Origin: an uncultured Ruminiclostridium sp.
GTDB lineage: Bacteria > Bacillota > Clostridia > Oscillospirales > Ruminococcaceae
DNA length: 6,042 nucleotides
Assembly: GCA_910585505.1 (NCBI GenBank)
Contig: CAJUFF010000102.1
Location: 1-6,042, forward strand
Direction: 5' to 3'
In this document: positions 1 through 5,858 of the stretch, in pieces
How positions within the stretch are numbered: the first letter of the stretch is position 1
Layout of the letters: each line of letters begins with the position of its first letter
Made by a program: the position numbers and the translations under genes
The notes under the pieces: generated by a model
The model's input: only the letters and a program-made list of their open reading frames with translations
The model's database searches: none
Told to the model about the DNA's origin: nothing

Positions 1-2168
1 ACAGCCGCCGCTGCCGAAATGAAAAATCTTAACGTGTGCTGTCCGTATATTTTGGAGTTTCGTATGCCTATTGCTTTCATAAGCGCGATCTCCGACTGTT
101 CCTTTGCGATAAAGGAACGCTCCATAAGCACGGTGATAAGCGCTGCTAAAATTACTGTAAGAACGATGGACATTTTTTTCACCGCGTCTATGGCGCCGCC
201 CACTCCTGTGGTGTCGCTTACGGTCTCGCCCGCTGTTTTAACGCTTGAAAATTCAGGGTAAAGCTCCTTGATTTTTTCTATTCTGCGTAATACTTCCTTG
301 TCGTCGGGGTCGTCGGTAAATTTTATCTGCGTGCCGGTGGAGCCGCTTGACGTCATATAGTTTATATCGCAATCGTTATGAACCCTTACGGAAATGCCCT
401 GATTTACCATTGACTGATACAGAGCGGTTATGATATACTCCGCCGTTTCGCCGGTAGTGTAGTGCACGGTAACGGTATCGCCTATTTTCGCACCCAGCTC
501 TTTTGCCAAAAGGGTCGTTATTGCAATTTCATCGCTGCTTTGCGGAGGAGTGCCCTCTGAATAATCGTACATATCCGGTGTTGTTCCCGTGCCCTGAAGC
601 ATGGCTGTCTTGCTTTCACATTCGCCGTATTTTATCATCGAATAAATATAATATTCCGTCATACATTCAGCGGGCATACCGTTTTCCGCAAGGGTCTGTT
701 CCATATCCTCAAGATAAATTTTGACCTTTTCGTGTCCGTCCTCGGTCAAGAATTTCATAGCCTCGTCGCCGATGTCCGTGACGATGTGGCAGTCCGCCTG
801 ACCGAAATATTTCAGCAGCTTTCCGCTTTTAAGAGACGACGTGGCGTTGGAAAGTATTATCAGCAGCGACGTACACAGAAAGAATGTAAGAATAATGACG
901 GCGTAGCGTTTGGGGCTGCTTACAATATCGTTTGCGGCAAGGAAAGCCGTCGTACTCAGCTTTGACCTTCCAAGGCGCATAACGCTCTTTTTGCGGAAGC
1001 GTTCCCCCGTCTGTCCGTTTCTTACAGCGTCGATAGGGGACATTTTGCTCACCCTGCCCGTGCAGCCCAGACAGAACAGGAGGATCACAGCCGCTGTCAG
1101 AATCGCGCAGATAATGTTGACAAAAACGGTATTTCGGACGCTTATAATTATCGAATTGATTGACAGGCTCATAAGCATTTTGCCGAACGGATAGCTGAAC
1201 ACCAGACCGATCGCCGCTCCGACAACGGAAATAGCCAAGTATTTTGTAAGGTACAGTCCCCGAATTTTAATGTTCCGTATGCCTATTGCTTTCATAACGC
1301 CTATCTCGCGGAACTCCTCGGAGAGGGTAAAGGTTATGGTGAACCGCAGCACCGCAAAGGATACGATTATAAGAATAATGCTCACCACAAGAATAAGACC
1401 CGTGATTATCATATCAAAAATATAAGCTTTATTCAGTGTTTCAGTCCCGGCAGAAAAGGTAAAATCGTCGGATATATCCGCTATCTGTGATAGGGTCTTG
1501 TCAAGGTCGGCGGTGTGTATGTATAAGAATTTCTCGCCGTACGTATTTTTTATCGTCTCGTCGGACATATATTCGTCAAAGTCCTCGCCGCTGATAATAA
1601 ACCTTTTAATGCCTATCAATTCCGTGCCGCAGACAGCGTCCTTGAAGCCGCCCGCAAAGGTAAATTCACGGCTTACGCCCTCTATTGTGACAGTGATCTT
1701 GTCGCCTGCTTTAAGTCCCATGTTATTCTCCGTGTAACGGACAGCGTAGATCATTCCTTTCGGTACGGTTTCAAGAATACTTCCGTCGTCGAGAAAATAA
1801 TTTATCCCCATATCTCTGTCGCTCTGTAACACCAATACCTGATTGATATTGGAATCGTTGAGCGATCCGCCCTCCCGCGTAATATTGGATCGGGACATAC
1901 GAACGGCCTCCTCAATGCGGAACTCGTCTATCGCGGAGGCGTTTTCAAGCGTTCCGTTAATGTCCTTGTCGATGGATCTGTTTTCGCTCATCGCCCAGTA
2001 ATCGGGCACGTCCGCCATTTCAAAATAGCTGTCCAGCGCGGTCGTCGCGGTGATAATGTTGCTCACGCCCGAGGACATGAACATAGTCGCGAGTATTATA
2101 AATACCAGCAGAATAATGTTCATCGTCCTCTTGCGTTTAAGGTCTTTTTTCAGTATCCTCAGAAACAT
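1..2168 (-). CDS. ABC transporter permease with two FtsX-type domains (3' end outside window)
   Basis: This is an inner-membrane permease of the FtsX/MacB type, which normally works with a separate ABC ATPase in export or antimicrobial-peptide and lipid responses. The frame is open for 722 codons from an ATG at 2166-2168, preceded by AGAGG about 8 bases upstream, and runs off the left edge. Predicted layout: basic N-terminus (KKDLKRKR), TM1 about 17-36, a large extracytoplasmic domain, TM2 about 247-275, TM3 310-329, TM4 348-369, the linker SPIDAVRNG at 377-385, TM5 422-440, a second extracytoplasmic domain, and TM6 667-682. The FtsX signature MKAIGIR occurs twice, at residues 292-298 and 697-703, in matching positions of two repeated halves. 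The remaining C-terminal membrane segments lie outside the window. No ATPase gene is visible; one could follow downstream, to the left. The substrate cannot be inferred. Confidence 0.93.
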   Translation of the reverse strand, partial: MFLRILKKDLKRKRTMNIILLVFIILATMFMSSGVSNIITATTALDSYFEMADVPDYWAMSENRSIDKDINGTLENASAIDEFRIEEAVRMSRSNITREGGSLNDSNINQVLVLQSDRDMGINYFLDDGSILETVPKGMIYAVRYTENNMGLKAGDKITVTIEGVSREFTFAGGFKDAVCGTELIGIKRFIISGEDFDEYMSDETIKNTYGEKFLYIHTADLDKTLSQIADISDDFTFSAGTETLNKAYIFDMIITGLILVVSIILIIVSFAVLRFTITFTLSEEFREIGVMKAIGIRNIKIRGLYLTKYLAISVVGAAIGLVFSYPFGKMLMSLSINSIIISVRNTVFVNIICAILTAAVILLFCLGCTGRVSKMSPIDAVRNGQTGERFRKKSVMRLGRSKLSTTAFLAANDIVSSPKRYAVIILTFFLCTSLLIILSNATSSLKSGKLLKYFGQADCHIVTDIGDEAMKFLTEDGHEKVKIYLEDMEQTLAENGMPAECMTEYYIYSMIKYGECESKTAMLQGTGTTPDMYDYSEGTPPQSSDEIAITTLLAKELGAKIGDTVTVHYTTGETAEYIITALYQSMVNQGISVRVHNDCDINYMTSSGSTGTQIKFTDDPDDKEVLRRIEKIKELYPEFSSVKTAGETVSDTTGVGGAIDAVKKMSIVLTVILAALITVLMERSFIAKEQSEIALMKAIGIRNSKIYGQHTLRFFISAAAA
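61..82. repeat. 22-bp exact direct repeat, copy 1 (FtsX domain 2)
   Basis: This stretch is identical to 1276-1297 and in the same orientation. On the minus strand it encodes the MKAIGIR core of the second FtsX domain. It reflects the internal duplication of the permease, and the DNA-level identity is higher than in the surrounding sequence. Confidence 0.85.
1276..1297. repeat. 22-bp exact direct repeat, copy 2 (FtsX domain 1)
   Basis: This is the partner of 61-82, 1215 bp away and in the same reading frame (1215 is divisible by 3). It encodes MKAIGIR of the first FtsX domain. The shared frame also confirms that the permease reading frame is unbroken between the two copies. Confidence 0.85.
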
Positions 2169-2211
2169 AGCGTATACCTCTTTTCCGGCGTTTGTTTTTC
2201 TCTATGTTCCT

Positions 2212-2245
2212 ATTATAGCATATAAATTCTTAACAAGTCTTTAAC
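2212..2245 (-). promoter_or_regulatory. Permease promoter with tandem GTTAA operator
   Basis: On the minus strand a perfect TATAAT (2217-2212) preceded by TGC (extended -10) lies about 44 bases before the permease ATG. No good -35 hexamer sits at the right distance. In its place are two GTTAA repeats, at 2245-2241 and 2234-2230, spaced 11 bp start to start, with 12 bp between the second repeat and the -10. Direct repeats of one helical turn at the -35 position are typical of OmpR/PhoB-family response regulators. The regulator's identity is inference; no two-component genes are in the window. Confidence 0.6.
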
Positions 2246-2247
2246 TT

Positions 2248-2277
2248 TTGACGGAATACAAAAAATTATTATACAAT
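2248..2277 (+). promoter_or_regulatory. Possible plus-strand promoter
   Basis: TTGACG at 2248-2253 is followed by TACAAT at 2272-2277 (18-bp spacer), or TATACA at 2270-2275 (16-bp spacer). It points away from the permease and toward the terminator at 2409-2444, with no convincing protein-coding frame between. It is divergent from the permease promoter, and the GTTAA repeats lie between the two. AT-rich DNA produces such matches by chance, so support is moderate. Confidence 0.4.
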
Positions 2278-2282
2278 TGCCA

Positions 2283-2440
2283 AAACTAAATAAACGGATA
2301 ATGCGGCTTAAACTGTCAATATAACTTTAAATGAATATAATTATGTATATTTAGAGATAAGCAATTCAAAAATTGAGCCGCCTTAAACAAAGAAAAGGCG
2401 CATGAATAGTTGAGGCGGCGAATTGCCGACTCAGCTTTTT
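2283..2440 (+). ncRNA. Candidate ~160-nt non-coding RNA
   Basis: The interval runs from a plausible plus-strand promoter to a good intrinsic terminator. The only ATG frames inside are about seven codons long (from 2301 and from 2331). The 3' half can fold in two incompatible ways. In one, hairpin CGCCTT/AAGGCG (2379-2384 with 2395-2400) stands beside the terminator hairpin. In the other, a long-range pairing joins 2361-2367 to 2420-2426 and 2377-2382 to 2414-2419, which would break the terminator. It does not match an RNA family I recognise. It may equally be just the 3' untranslated region and shared terminator of the converging gene. Confidence 0.3.
2368..2419 (-). terminator. Probable terminator of the DUF6076-like gene (minus strand)
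   Basis: About 20 bases after the stop codon, the minus strand can pair GCCGCC (2419-2414) with GGCGGC (2382-2377), or CGCCTT (2400-2395) with AAGGCG (2384-2379). Either is followed within four to six bases by TTTTT (2372-2368). The loop of the longer stem is large and the T run short, so this is weaker than the plus-strand terminator. Confidence 0.45.
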
Positions 2441-2444
2441 ATTT
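2409..2444 (+). terminator. Rho-independent terminator (plus strand)
   Basis: The stem pairs 2409-2419 with 2425-2435: 11 positions with one G/A mismatch and one G-T wobble, and loop GAATT. It is followed immediately by TTTTTATTT. The T run overlaps the stop codon (2441-2439) of the converging minus-strand gene. It would stop plus-strand transcription before it enters that gene as antisense. Confidence 0.7.
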
Positions 2445-3623
2445 CCGAATCTCCACATAGTACTGTTCAAAAGAGATATCACCCGCCAAGGCTTTGTCCC
2501 GAATATCCGAGGCGAATCGTGACCACTTCTCGAACTCCGCAACCGTCATTTTCTTTTTCATATAGCGAGCATAATGTGCTTTATAAGCGCGGTTGTATGT
2601 TTGCCAAATCGGATCGTTCTTGCATTTTTCGGCGTAACGGTGTTTAGAACCAATGTCCCGGCAGGTCTTGTCCAACTCGTCGGCAAGCAGGTTGTCGCAG
2701 TATGTATAATACCAACCGCCGCGAATCAAGAAGTACTTCCCGCAGTTTTTGCAGCGATTGGGAAGATAGTTCTGAGCTATACCGCGGAAGAAATCATAGT
2801 ATAAAAAAGAGCCTAAATCGGTGAACTTTATCTCCTCACAGAGAATAGAATTGCCACTCTCATCAAGTATGGATTTGTATCCGAACGATTGCATTCTGCA
2901 CTTTATTCGTTCAAAATTCAGTCCTTTGGAGCGATTATATTCCGTGAAGTAACGTGCCGTCTCGTCGGAGGTGGGGAATGCCTCATTTCGGTTAAGCCAA
3001 TCACAGATAAACGGCTTATAAGTCTGATGAACTTGAAGATATGCGGTCAAGAAGTCAATGTATATATCGAAAAAAGAATCAATACTACTGTTCAATTCGC
3101 GCAGATCATCGGCAACATCTTCGTCTGCCAAGTCGTCTTTTTTGAGTGGTCGAAGATCAAATCTGTTCAGCCGAAGGAAATAATTCCCGATATCGTCTTT
3201 CTCGCCGTAGCCGTATTCGTTTGTGAAATCCTCATCAACACGACCAAGCGCATAGTCCATAGAATCAAGCCCGTCCTCGAAAAAGCGGTCGTAGCCGTTC
3301 AGGATATCGTCTAACTTTATAACGGAGTAGCCCAACGTTCTATCAAACGGCGGCAGCGAAAAAATAATTCGATCGATATCTTCAAGCACACTCATAGCAG
3401 CGTAAACATTGTCGTTATATCTCGAAAAAATATAGTGATCCATATATGGAGAGATGGTCAGACTGAGTTTAAAACTCTTAAGTTTGCCTACAAAATCCGA
3501 GTCCAAAATATATTTTACGCGCCTGTCATTCAAATAAGCGATGAGAATTTCGTTGGAACTGTATTTGAATTTTTCGTTTATATAAACGTCATTGTCCCAA
3601 AAGTAAGCCTTGAAATTGAACAC
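2439..3623 (-). CDS. DUF6076-like protein of unknown function with C-terminal Cys4 motif
   Basis: This 394-residue protein starts at GTG (3623-3621), with GGAGG at 3633-3629, five bases upstream. It has no signal peptide or membrane segment, so it is probably cytoplasmic. Residues 1-270 are acidic and rich in aromatic residues, with no motif I can assign. The C-terminal part has C291-x2-C294-x14-C309-x11-C321, with a further Cys at 334, which looks like a structural zinc site. A basic YNRAYKAHYARYMKKK segment follows at 343-358, and a conserved-looking tail ends with EFEKW...RDKALAGDISFEQY. The Cys pattern and tail match what I remember of DUF6076 proteins from Clostridia, often seen near integrases; this is recall, not a search. 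It has its own promoter, overlapping that of the excisionase operon. The function is unknown: cargo or a regulator of the element are both possible. Confidence 0.8.
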   Translation of the reverse strand: MFNFKAYFWDNDVYINEKFKYSSNEILIAYLNDRRVKYILDSDFVGKLKSFKLSLTISPYMDHYIFSRYNDNVYAAMSVLEDIDRIIFSLPPFDRTLGYSVIKLDDILNGYDRFFEDGLDSMDYALGRVDEDFTNEYGYGEKDDIGNYFLRLNRFDLRPLKKDDLADEDVADDLRELNSSIDSFFDIYIDFLTAYLQVHQTYKPFICDWLNRNEAFPTSDETARYFTEYNRSKGLNFERIKCRMQSFGYKSILDESGNSILCEEIKFTDLGSFLYYDFFRGIAQNYLPNRCKNCGKYFLIRGGWYYTYCDNLLADELDKTCRDIGSKHRYAEKCKNDPIWQTYNRAYKAHYARYMKKKMTVAEFEKWSRFASDIRDKALAGDISFEQYYVEIRK

Positions 3624-3689
3624 GAGAACCTCCGAAAAATTTTTTTAAAAAATAGATAATGAGATAACAAAAATAGAGAACTACGTTTA

Positions 3690-3718
3690 ATTATAACATA
3701 TCTATTGAAATTTTGCAA
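3690..3718 (-). promoter_or_regulatory. Promoter of the DUF6076-like gene
   Basis: On the minus strand TTGCAA (3718-3713), a 17-bp spacer and TATAAT (3695-3690) form a near-consensus sigma-A promoter. TGT before the -10 gives an extended -10. The predicted start near 3683 leaves a leader of about 60 bases, including an A/T run at 3635-3656, before the GTG. It overlaps the divergent promoter at 3705-3733 by 14 bp. Confidence 0.72.
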
Positions 3719-3733
3719 GAGGTGTGCTAAAAT
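3705..3733 (+). promoter_or_regulatory. Promoter of the excisionase-like operon
   Basis: TTGAAA (3705-3710), a 17-bp spacer and TAAAAT (3728-3733), with TGC directly before the -10 (extended -10). Transcription would start near 3740, at the first base of the long inverted repeat. It is divergent from the DUF6076-like gene promoter and overlaps it, so RNA polymerase should not occupy both at once. Confidence 0.65.
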
Positions 3734-3739
3734 AAAGCA

Positions 3740-3784
3740 GACGGTCAAAAGCGGTTAAAAAATACCAATCTGCTCTTGACCGTC
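3740..3784. repeat. 45-bp imperfect inverted repeat in the operon leader
   Basis: Outer arms GACGGTCAA (3740-3748) and TTGACCGTC (3776-3784) are perfect complements. After one mismatch (3749/3775), 3750-3754 pairs with 3770-3774, including one G-T pair. The loop is about 15 bases and AT-rich. It begins at the predicted transcription start and ends 14 bases before the ribosome binding site. It could be a protein operator, a 5' RNA hairpin, or a recombination-related site; the sequence does not decide. Confidence 0.7.
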
Positions 3785-3811
3785 ATAAAAATTTTATCGG
3801 AGGTCAGAAAT

Positions 3812-4015
3812 TTGAAAGAAGCATTATACACAAGCTATGAGGAGCTGCCGCTGTTCTTAAATGCGGAAACGCTCGCCAAGCTGCTCGGGGTTTCCGTATC
3901 AAGCAGCTATGAATTGATGTATGAAAAGGACTTTCCTGCAATAAGAATAGGTTCTCAGTTGGTCGTTCCCAAAGAGAAATTACAGCATTGGATAGATGAA
4001 AAAATGGGAAAGTGA
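3812..4015 (+). CDS. Excisionase-like small DNA-binding protein (HTH_17/Xis type)
   Basis: This 67-residue protein probably binds DNA near the attachment sites and steers the integrase toward excision, as Tn916 Xis does; Tn916 Xis is of similar size. I chose the TTG at 3812 because GGAGG (3799-3803) is eight bases upstream. A longer frame from TTG 3776 would begin inside the inverted repeat and read through this ribosome binding site. Residues 16-36 (LNAETLAKLLGVSVSSSYELM) form the winged-helix recognition part of MerR/excisionase proteins. They are followed by FPAIRIGSQLVVPKEKLQHWI (41-61), the typical wing and closing helix. It is first in the operon; the next gene starts nine bases after its stop. 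It could also be a transcription regulator of the element. Confidence 0.85.
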   Translation: MKEALYTSYEELPLFLNAETLAKLLGVSVSSSYELMYEKDFPAIRIGSQLVVPKEKLQHWIDEKMGK

Positions 4016-4024
4016 GGATAATAT

Positions 4025-4462
4025 TTGAGCAAGAAATATTCAAAACGCGATCCGATCAAGGATTACTTTCCACTGCCTAATGAGATATTCTGCCTTGGGC
4101 TTTCCTACGGGGAAATAGCAGTATACTCATATTTGCTCTATCGTGAGAACAGGAAAACGTTCCAATGCTACCCAAGCTATAGGAGCATTGGCAAAGCACT
4201 TAGAATGTCCCGAAACACGGTCAGCAAATATGTTCAATTACTCGTTGATAAGGAGCTTATATCCACAGAACCGACCAGCATTTTCACTAAAGACAACAAG
4301 AAACTCAACGGAAATCTACTATACACGATACTCCCGATTGAGCAAGCCAAGCAGTATTTTTACAAGCGTCAACTTGAAGATTTTGACCGAGCAATTGCAG
4401 AGGACAAGCATAGGAAACGACTTGAGAAACTCAATCTGAAACCCAATAAGCAAGCTGTTTGA
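4025..4462 (+). CDS. Helix-turn-helix (HTH_36-like) protein, possible replication or regulatory protein of the element
   Basis: This 145-residue protein starts at TTG 4025, with GAGG at 4014-4017, seven bases upstream and overlapping the preceding stop. Residues 17-82 form a winged helix: LPNEIF, then LSYGEIAVYSYLLY, then YPSYRSIGKALRMSRNTVSKYVQLLVDKELI. This is the pattern of HTH_36 and of the N-terminal domains of some plasmid and phage replication initiators. The C-terminal third is lysine-rich and probably helical (EQAKQYFYKRQLEDFDRAI...), without a catalytic motif. It is shorter than full initiators, so it may be a DNA-binding accessory protein or regulator. Similar proteins sit between xis and int in clostridial integrative elements. 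It is probably co-transcribed with the excisionase-like gene. Confidence 0.85.
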   Translation: MSKKYSKRDPIKDYFPLPNEIFCLGLSYGEIAVYSYLLYRENRKTFQCYPSYRSIGKALRMSRNTVSKYVQLLVDKELISTEPTSIFTKDNKKLNGNLLYTILPIEQAKQYFYKRQLEDFDRAIAEDKHRKRLEKLNLKPNKQAV

Positions 4463-4495
4463 CGGACTGTAGGGGCAAAAAAAGGCAGATATTAT

Positions 4496-4735
4496 TTGAA
4501 AGCAGGACAAAGCGAGGGGTCGGCAAGCCGCCCCCTCACAGATCACATCGGACGGCAGAGCCGACCGTTTAAGGATATTATCGAAAAAAGAAAATCAGAA
4601 AAAGAGCAGTCTCAAAATAAAGACAAAAAACCGCTGGACTTTTCGGATTTTTTGTGGTATGATGTGTGGTTACAAGGGAGGTGCTGTTATGGCAAAACGC
4701 AGACCATCAGGCGATGGAATGGTTCGCAAGCGTGA
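4496..4735 (+). CDS. Doubtful small hypothetical ORF overlapping the integrase start
   Basis: The frame is open for 79 codons from TTG 4496, with a weak AAAGG (4481-4485) ten bases upstream. The middle is charged and probably helical (FKDIIEKRKSEKEQSQNKDKK, about residues 25-45), followed by the aromatic stretch LDFSDFLWYDVWL (47-59). Its last 47 bases overlap the integrase gene in another frame. Points in favour: the TTG-start context resembles the two genes before it (TTGAAAG also opens the excisionase gene), and it fills an otherwise long gap. Points against: the weak ribosome binding site, the overlap, and no recognised family. If real, its translation could be coupled to that of the integrase. 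Confidence 0.35.
   Translation: MKAGQSEGSASRPLTDHIGRQSRPFKDIIEKRKSEKEQSQNKDKKPLDFSDFLWYDVWLQGRCCYGKTQTIRRWNGSQA
4514..4537. repeat. GC-rich hairpin
   Basis: Stem 4514-4523 pairs with 4528-4537: ten positions with one T/C mismatch and a CAAG loop. No T run follows on either strand, so it is not a standard intrinsic terminator. GGTCGGC in its left arm (4518-4524) is also perfectly complementary to GCCGACC at 4560-4566, which offers a competing fold. It lies between the HTH_36-like gene and the integrase, inside the doubtful small ORF. Confidence 0.6.
4635..4663 (+). promoter_or_regulatory. Possible integrase promoter
   Basis: TGGACT (4635-4640), a 17-bp spacer and TATGAT (4658-4663), with TGG before the -10 (extended -10). 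Transcription would start near 4670, just upstream of the integrase ribosome binding site GGAGG (4677-4681). The -35 is a 4/6 match. It would let the integrase be made independently of the excisionase. Confidence 0.42.
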
Positions 4736-5858
4736 CGATGGAAGATGGGAAGGTCGAATTGTTGTTGGGCATAAGAATAACGGAGAGCCGATATACAAAT
4801 ATGTTCTCGCAAAAAATCAAGCAGAATTAACGCAGAAGTTGCATGACATGATAGAAAAATATCGCGACACAGATCTCCGCGAGGACTGCAATATGCTTTT
4901 AAACGAATGGCTCGAAAAATGGATAAATGAATATATAACTTGCTATGTTCGCCCCAACACACTGTTTAGCTACACCGCGATGATAAACAATCAGATAAAT
5001 CCTTATTTAGGAAATCGTCCGCTATCAGCTTTAACAACACAGGAAATACAGAAGTTCTATAATACTATCAAGAAAAACGGTCGAGTAAAATCCGACCAAA
5101 AGCATGGAACAGGACTCGCAGACAGCATGGTCAGAAAAGTACATTTGATGCTGCACGAAGCACTTGACATGGCTGTAAAGCAGCGATTGCTTGTGAGTAA
5201 TCCGACAAACGGAACCACGCTTCCGAAAAATAATTACGCTCCAAAGCAAATTCTGAATGATAAGCAGCTCAATAGATTTATTGAAGCCATAAAAACCGAT
5301 AAGCGATGGTGCGATTTTTTCTACACCGAGATCACCACAGGACTTCGTAAGGGTGAGATATGCGGATTAAGATGGGAAGATTTTGACGAAAACCGCGGCA
5401 CATTAAAAATAAAACGCAGTATCGGAAAAACCATAAACGGCGTTATGCTTATCGGAGAAACCAAAACCGAAACAGGTTCGCGAGAAATTCTACTGCCGCC
5501 AAGCACTGCGGAACTTCTCTGGCAACGAAAGGTAAATTCGTGCAGCGAATGGATATTCCCTAACCTACGCGATATGGAAAAACCAATGAATCCGCAATGT
5601 GCATATGGAAGATTAAAAACAATATTAAAGCAAGCCGGTCTCCCATCAATACGCTTTCACGATCTACGACATACATTTGCAACTCACGCAATAGCGGGCG
5701 GAGTTGACGCAAAGACATTATCCGGAATTCTCGGTCATGCAAACGCGAGTTTTACTTTAGATAATTATACCCACGTTACCACCGACATGCAGAAAAGCGC
5801 GGCGAGGATCGTGGGTAATTTTATGGATGAAATTATAGGAGGCGTTGAGAATGGCTAA
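4689..5858 (+). CDS. Tn916-type tyrosine recombinase (integrase)
   Basis: This 389-residue site-specific recombinase cuts and joins DNA at attachment sites through a phosphotyrosine intermediate, integrating and excising the element. I chose ATG 4689 (MAKRRPSGDG) because GGAGG (4677-4681) lies seven bases upstream; an in-frame ATG at 4659 lacks one and would add ten atypical residues. Domains: arm-site-binding AP2-like domain about 8-45 (DGRWEGRIVVG), core-binding SAM-like domain about 62-165, and catalytic domain about 185-375. All expected catalytic residues are present: R220 (TGLRKGEICGLRW), K259 (ETKTETGSRE), H324 and R327 (FHDLRHTFATH), H350 (ILGHAN) and nucleophile Y360 (LDNYTH). The length is normal for the family and nothing suggests inactivation. 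Its 3' end overlaps the next integrase gene by 8 bp. Confidence 0.96.
   Translation: MAKRRPSGDGMVRKRDDGRWEGRIVVGHKNNGEPIYKYVLAKNQAELTQKLHDMIEKYRDTDLREDCNMLLNEWLEKWINEYITCYVRPNTLFSYTAMINNQINPYLGNRPLSALTTQEIQKFYNTIKKNGRVKSDQKHGTGLADSMVRKVHLMLHEALDMAVKQRLLVSNPTNGTTLPKNNYAPKQILNDKQLNRFIEAIKTDKRWCDFFYTEITTGLRKGEICGLRWEDFDENRGTLKIKRSIGKTINGVMLIGETKTETGSREILLPPSTAELLWQRKVNSCSEWIFPNLRDMEKPMNPQCAYGRLKTILKQAGLPSIRFHDLRHTFATHAIAGGVDAKTLSGILGHANASFTLDNYTHVTTDMQKSAARIVGNFMDEIIGGVENG

Noticed and set aside
503..1194. Plus-strand open frames at 503-724, 732-965 and 910-1194
   Set aside because: They are shadows antisense to the permease gene, whose unbroken 722-codon frame and family motifs explain this DNA.
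2169..2438. Element attachment site or CRISPR-like repeat in the intergenic region
   Set aside because: Only short repeats (CTTAAAC at 2307-2313 and 2382-2388) are present; no regular spacing, and no matching second site could be seen in the window.
2889..3314. Plus-strand open frame of 141 codons
   Set aside because: It lies fully antisense within the well-supported DUF6076-like gene, has no good ribosome binding site, and its translation resembles no protein family; the minus-strand frame has start, ribosome binding site and promoter.
3635..3656. A/T run upstream of the DUF6076-like gene as a possible terminator or hairpin
   Set aside because: Only A-T pairing is available and there is no GC stem; it lies in the gene's own leader, so it is more likely simple AT-rich leader sequence.
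3776..3811. Longer N-terminus for the excisionase-like protein from TTG 3776
   Set aside because: It would start within the inverted repeat without a ribosome binding site, while TTG 3812 has GGAGG at the right distance and gives the usual family length.
4143..4439. Plus-strand 98-codon frame
   Set aside because: It lies in another frame inside the HTH_36 gene and gives a low-complexity, unrecognised translation without a ribosome binding site.
4659..4688. Earlier ATG for the first integrase
   Set aside because: It has no ribosome binding site, and the extra residues (MMCGYKGGAV) translate the ribosome binding site of the ATG at 4689, which matches the start of the second integrase (MAKRR).
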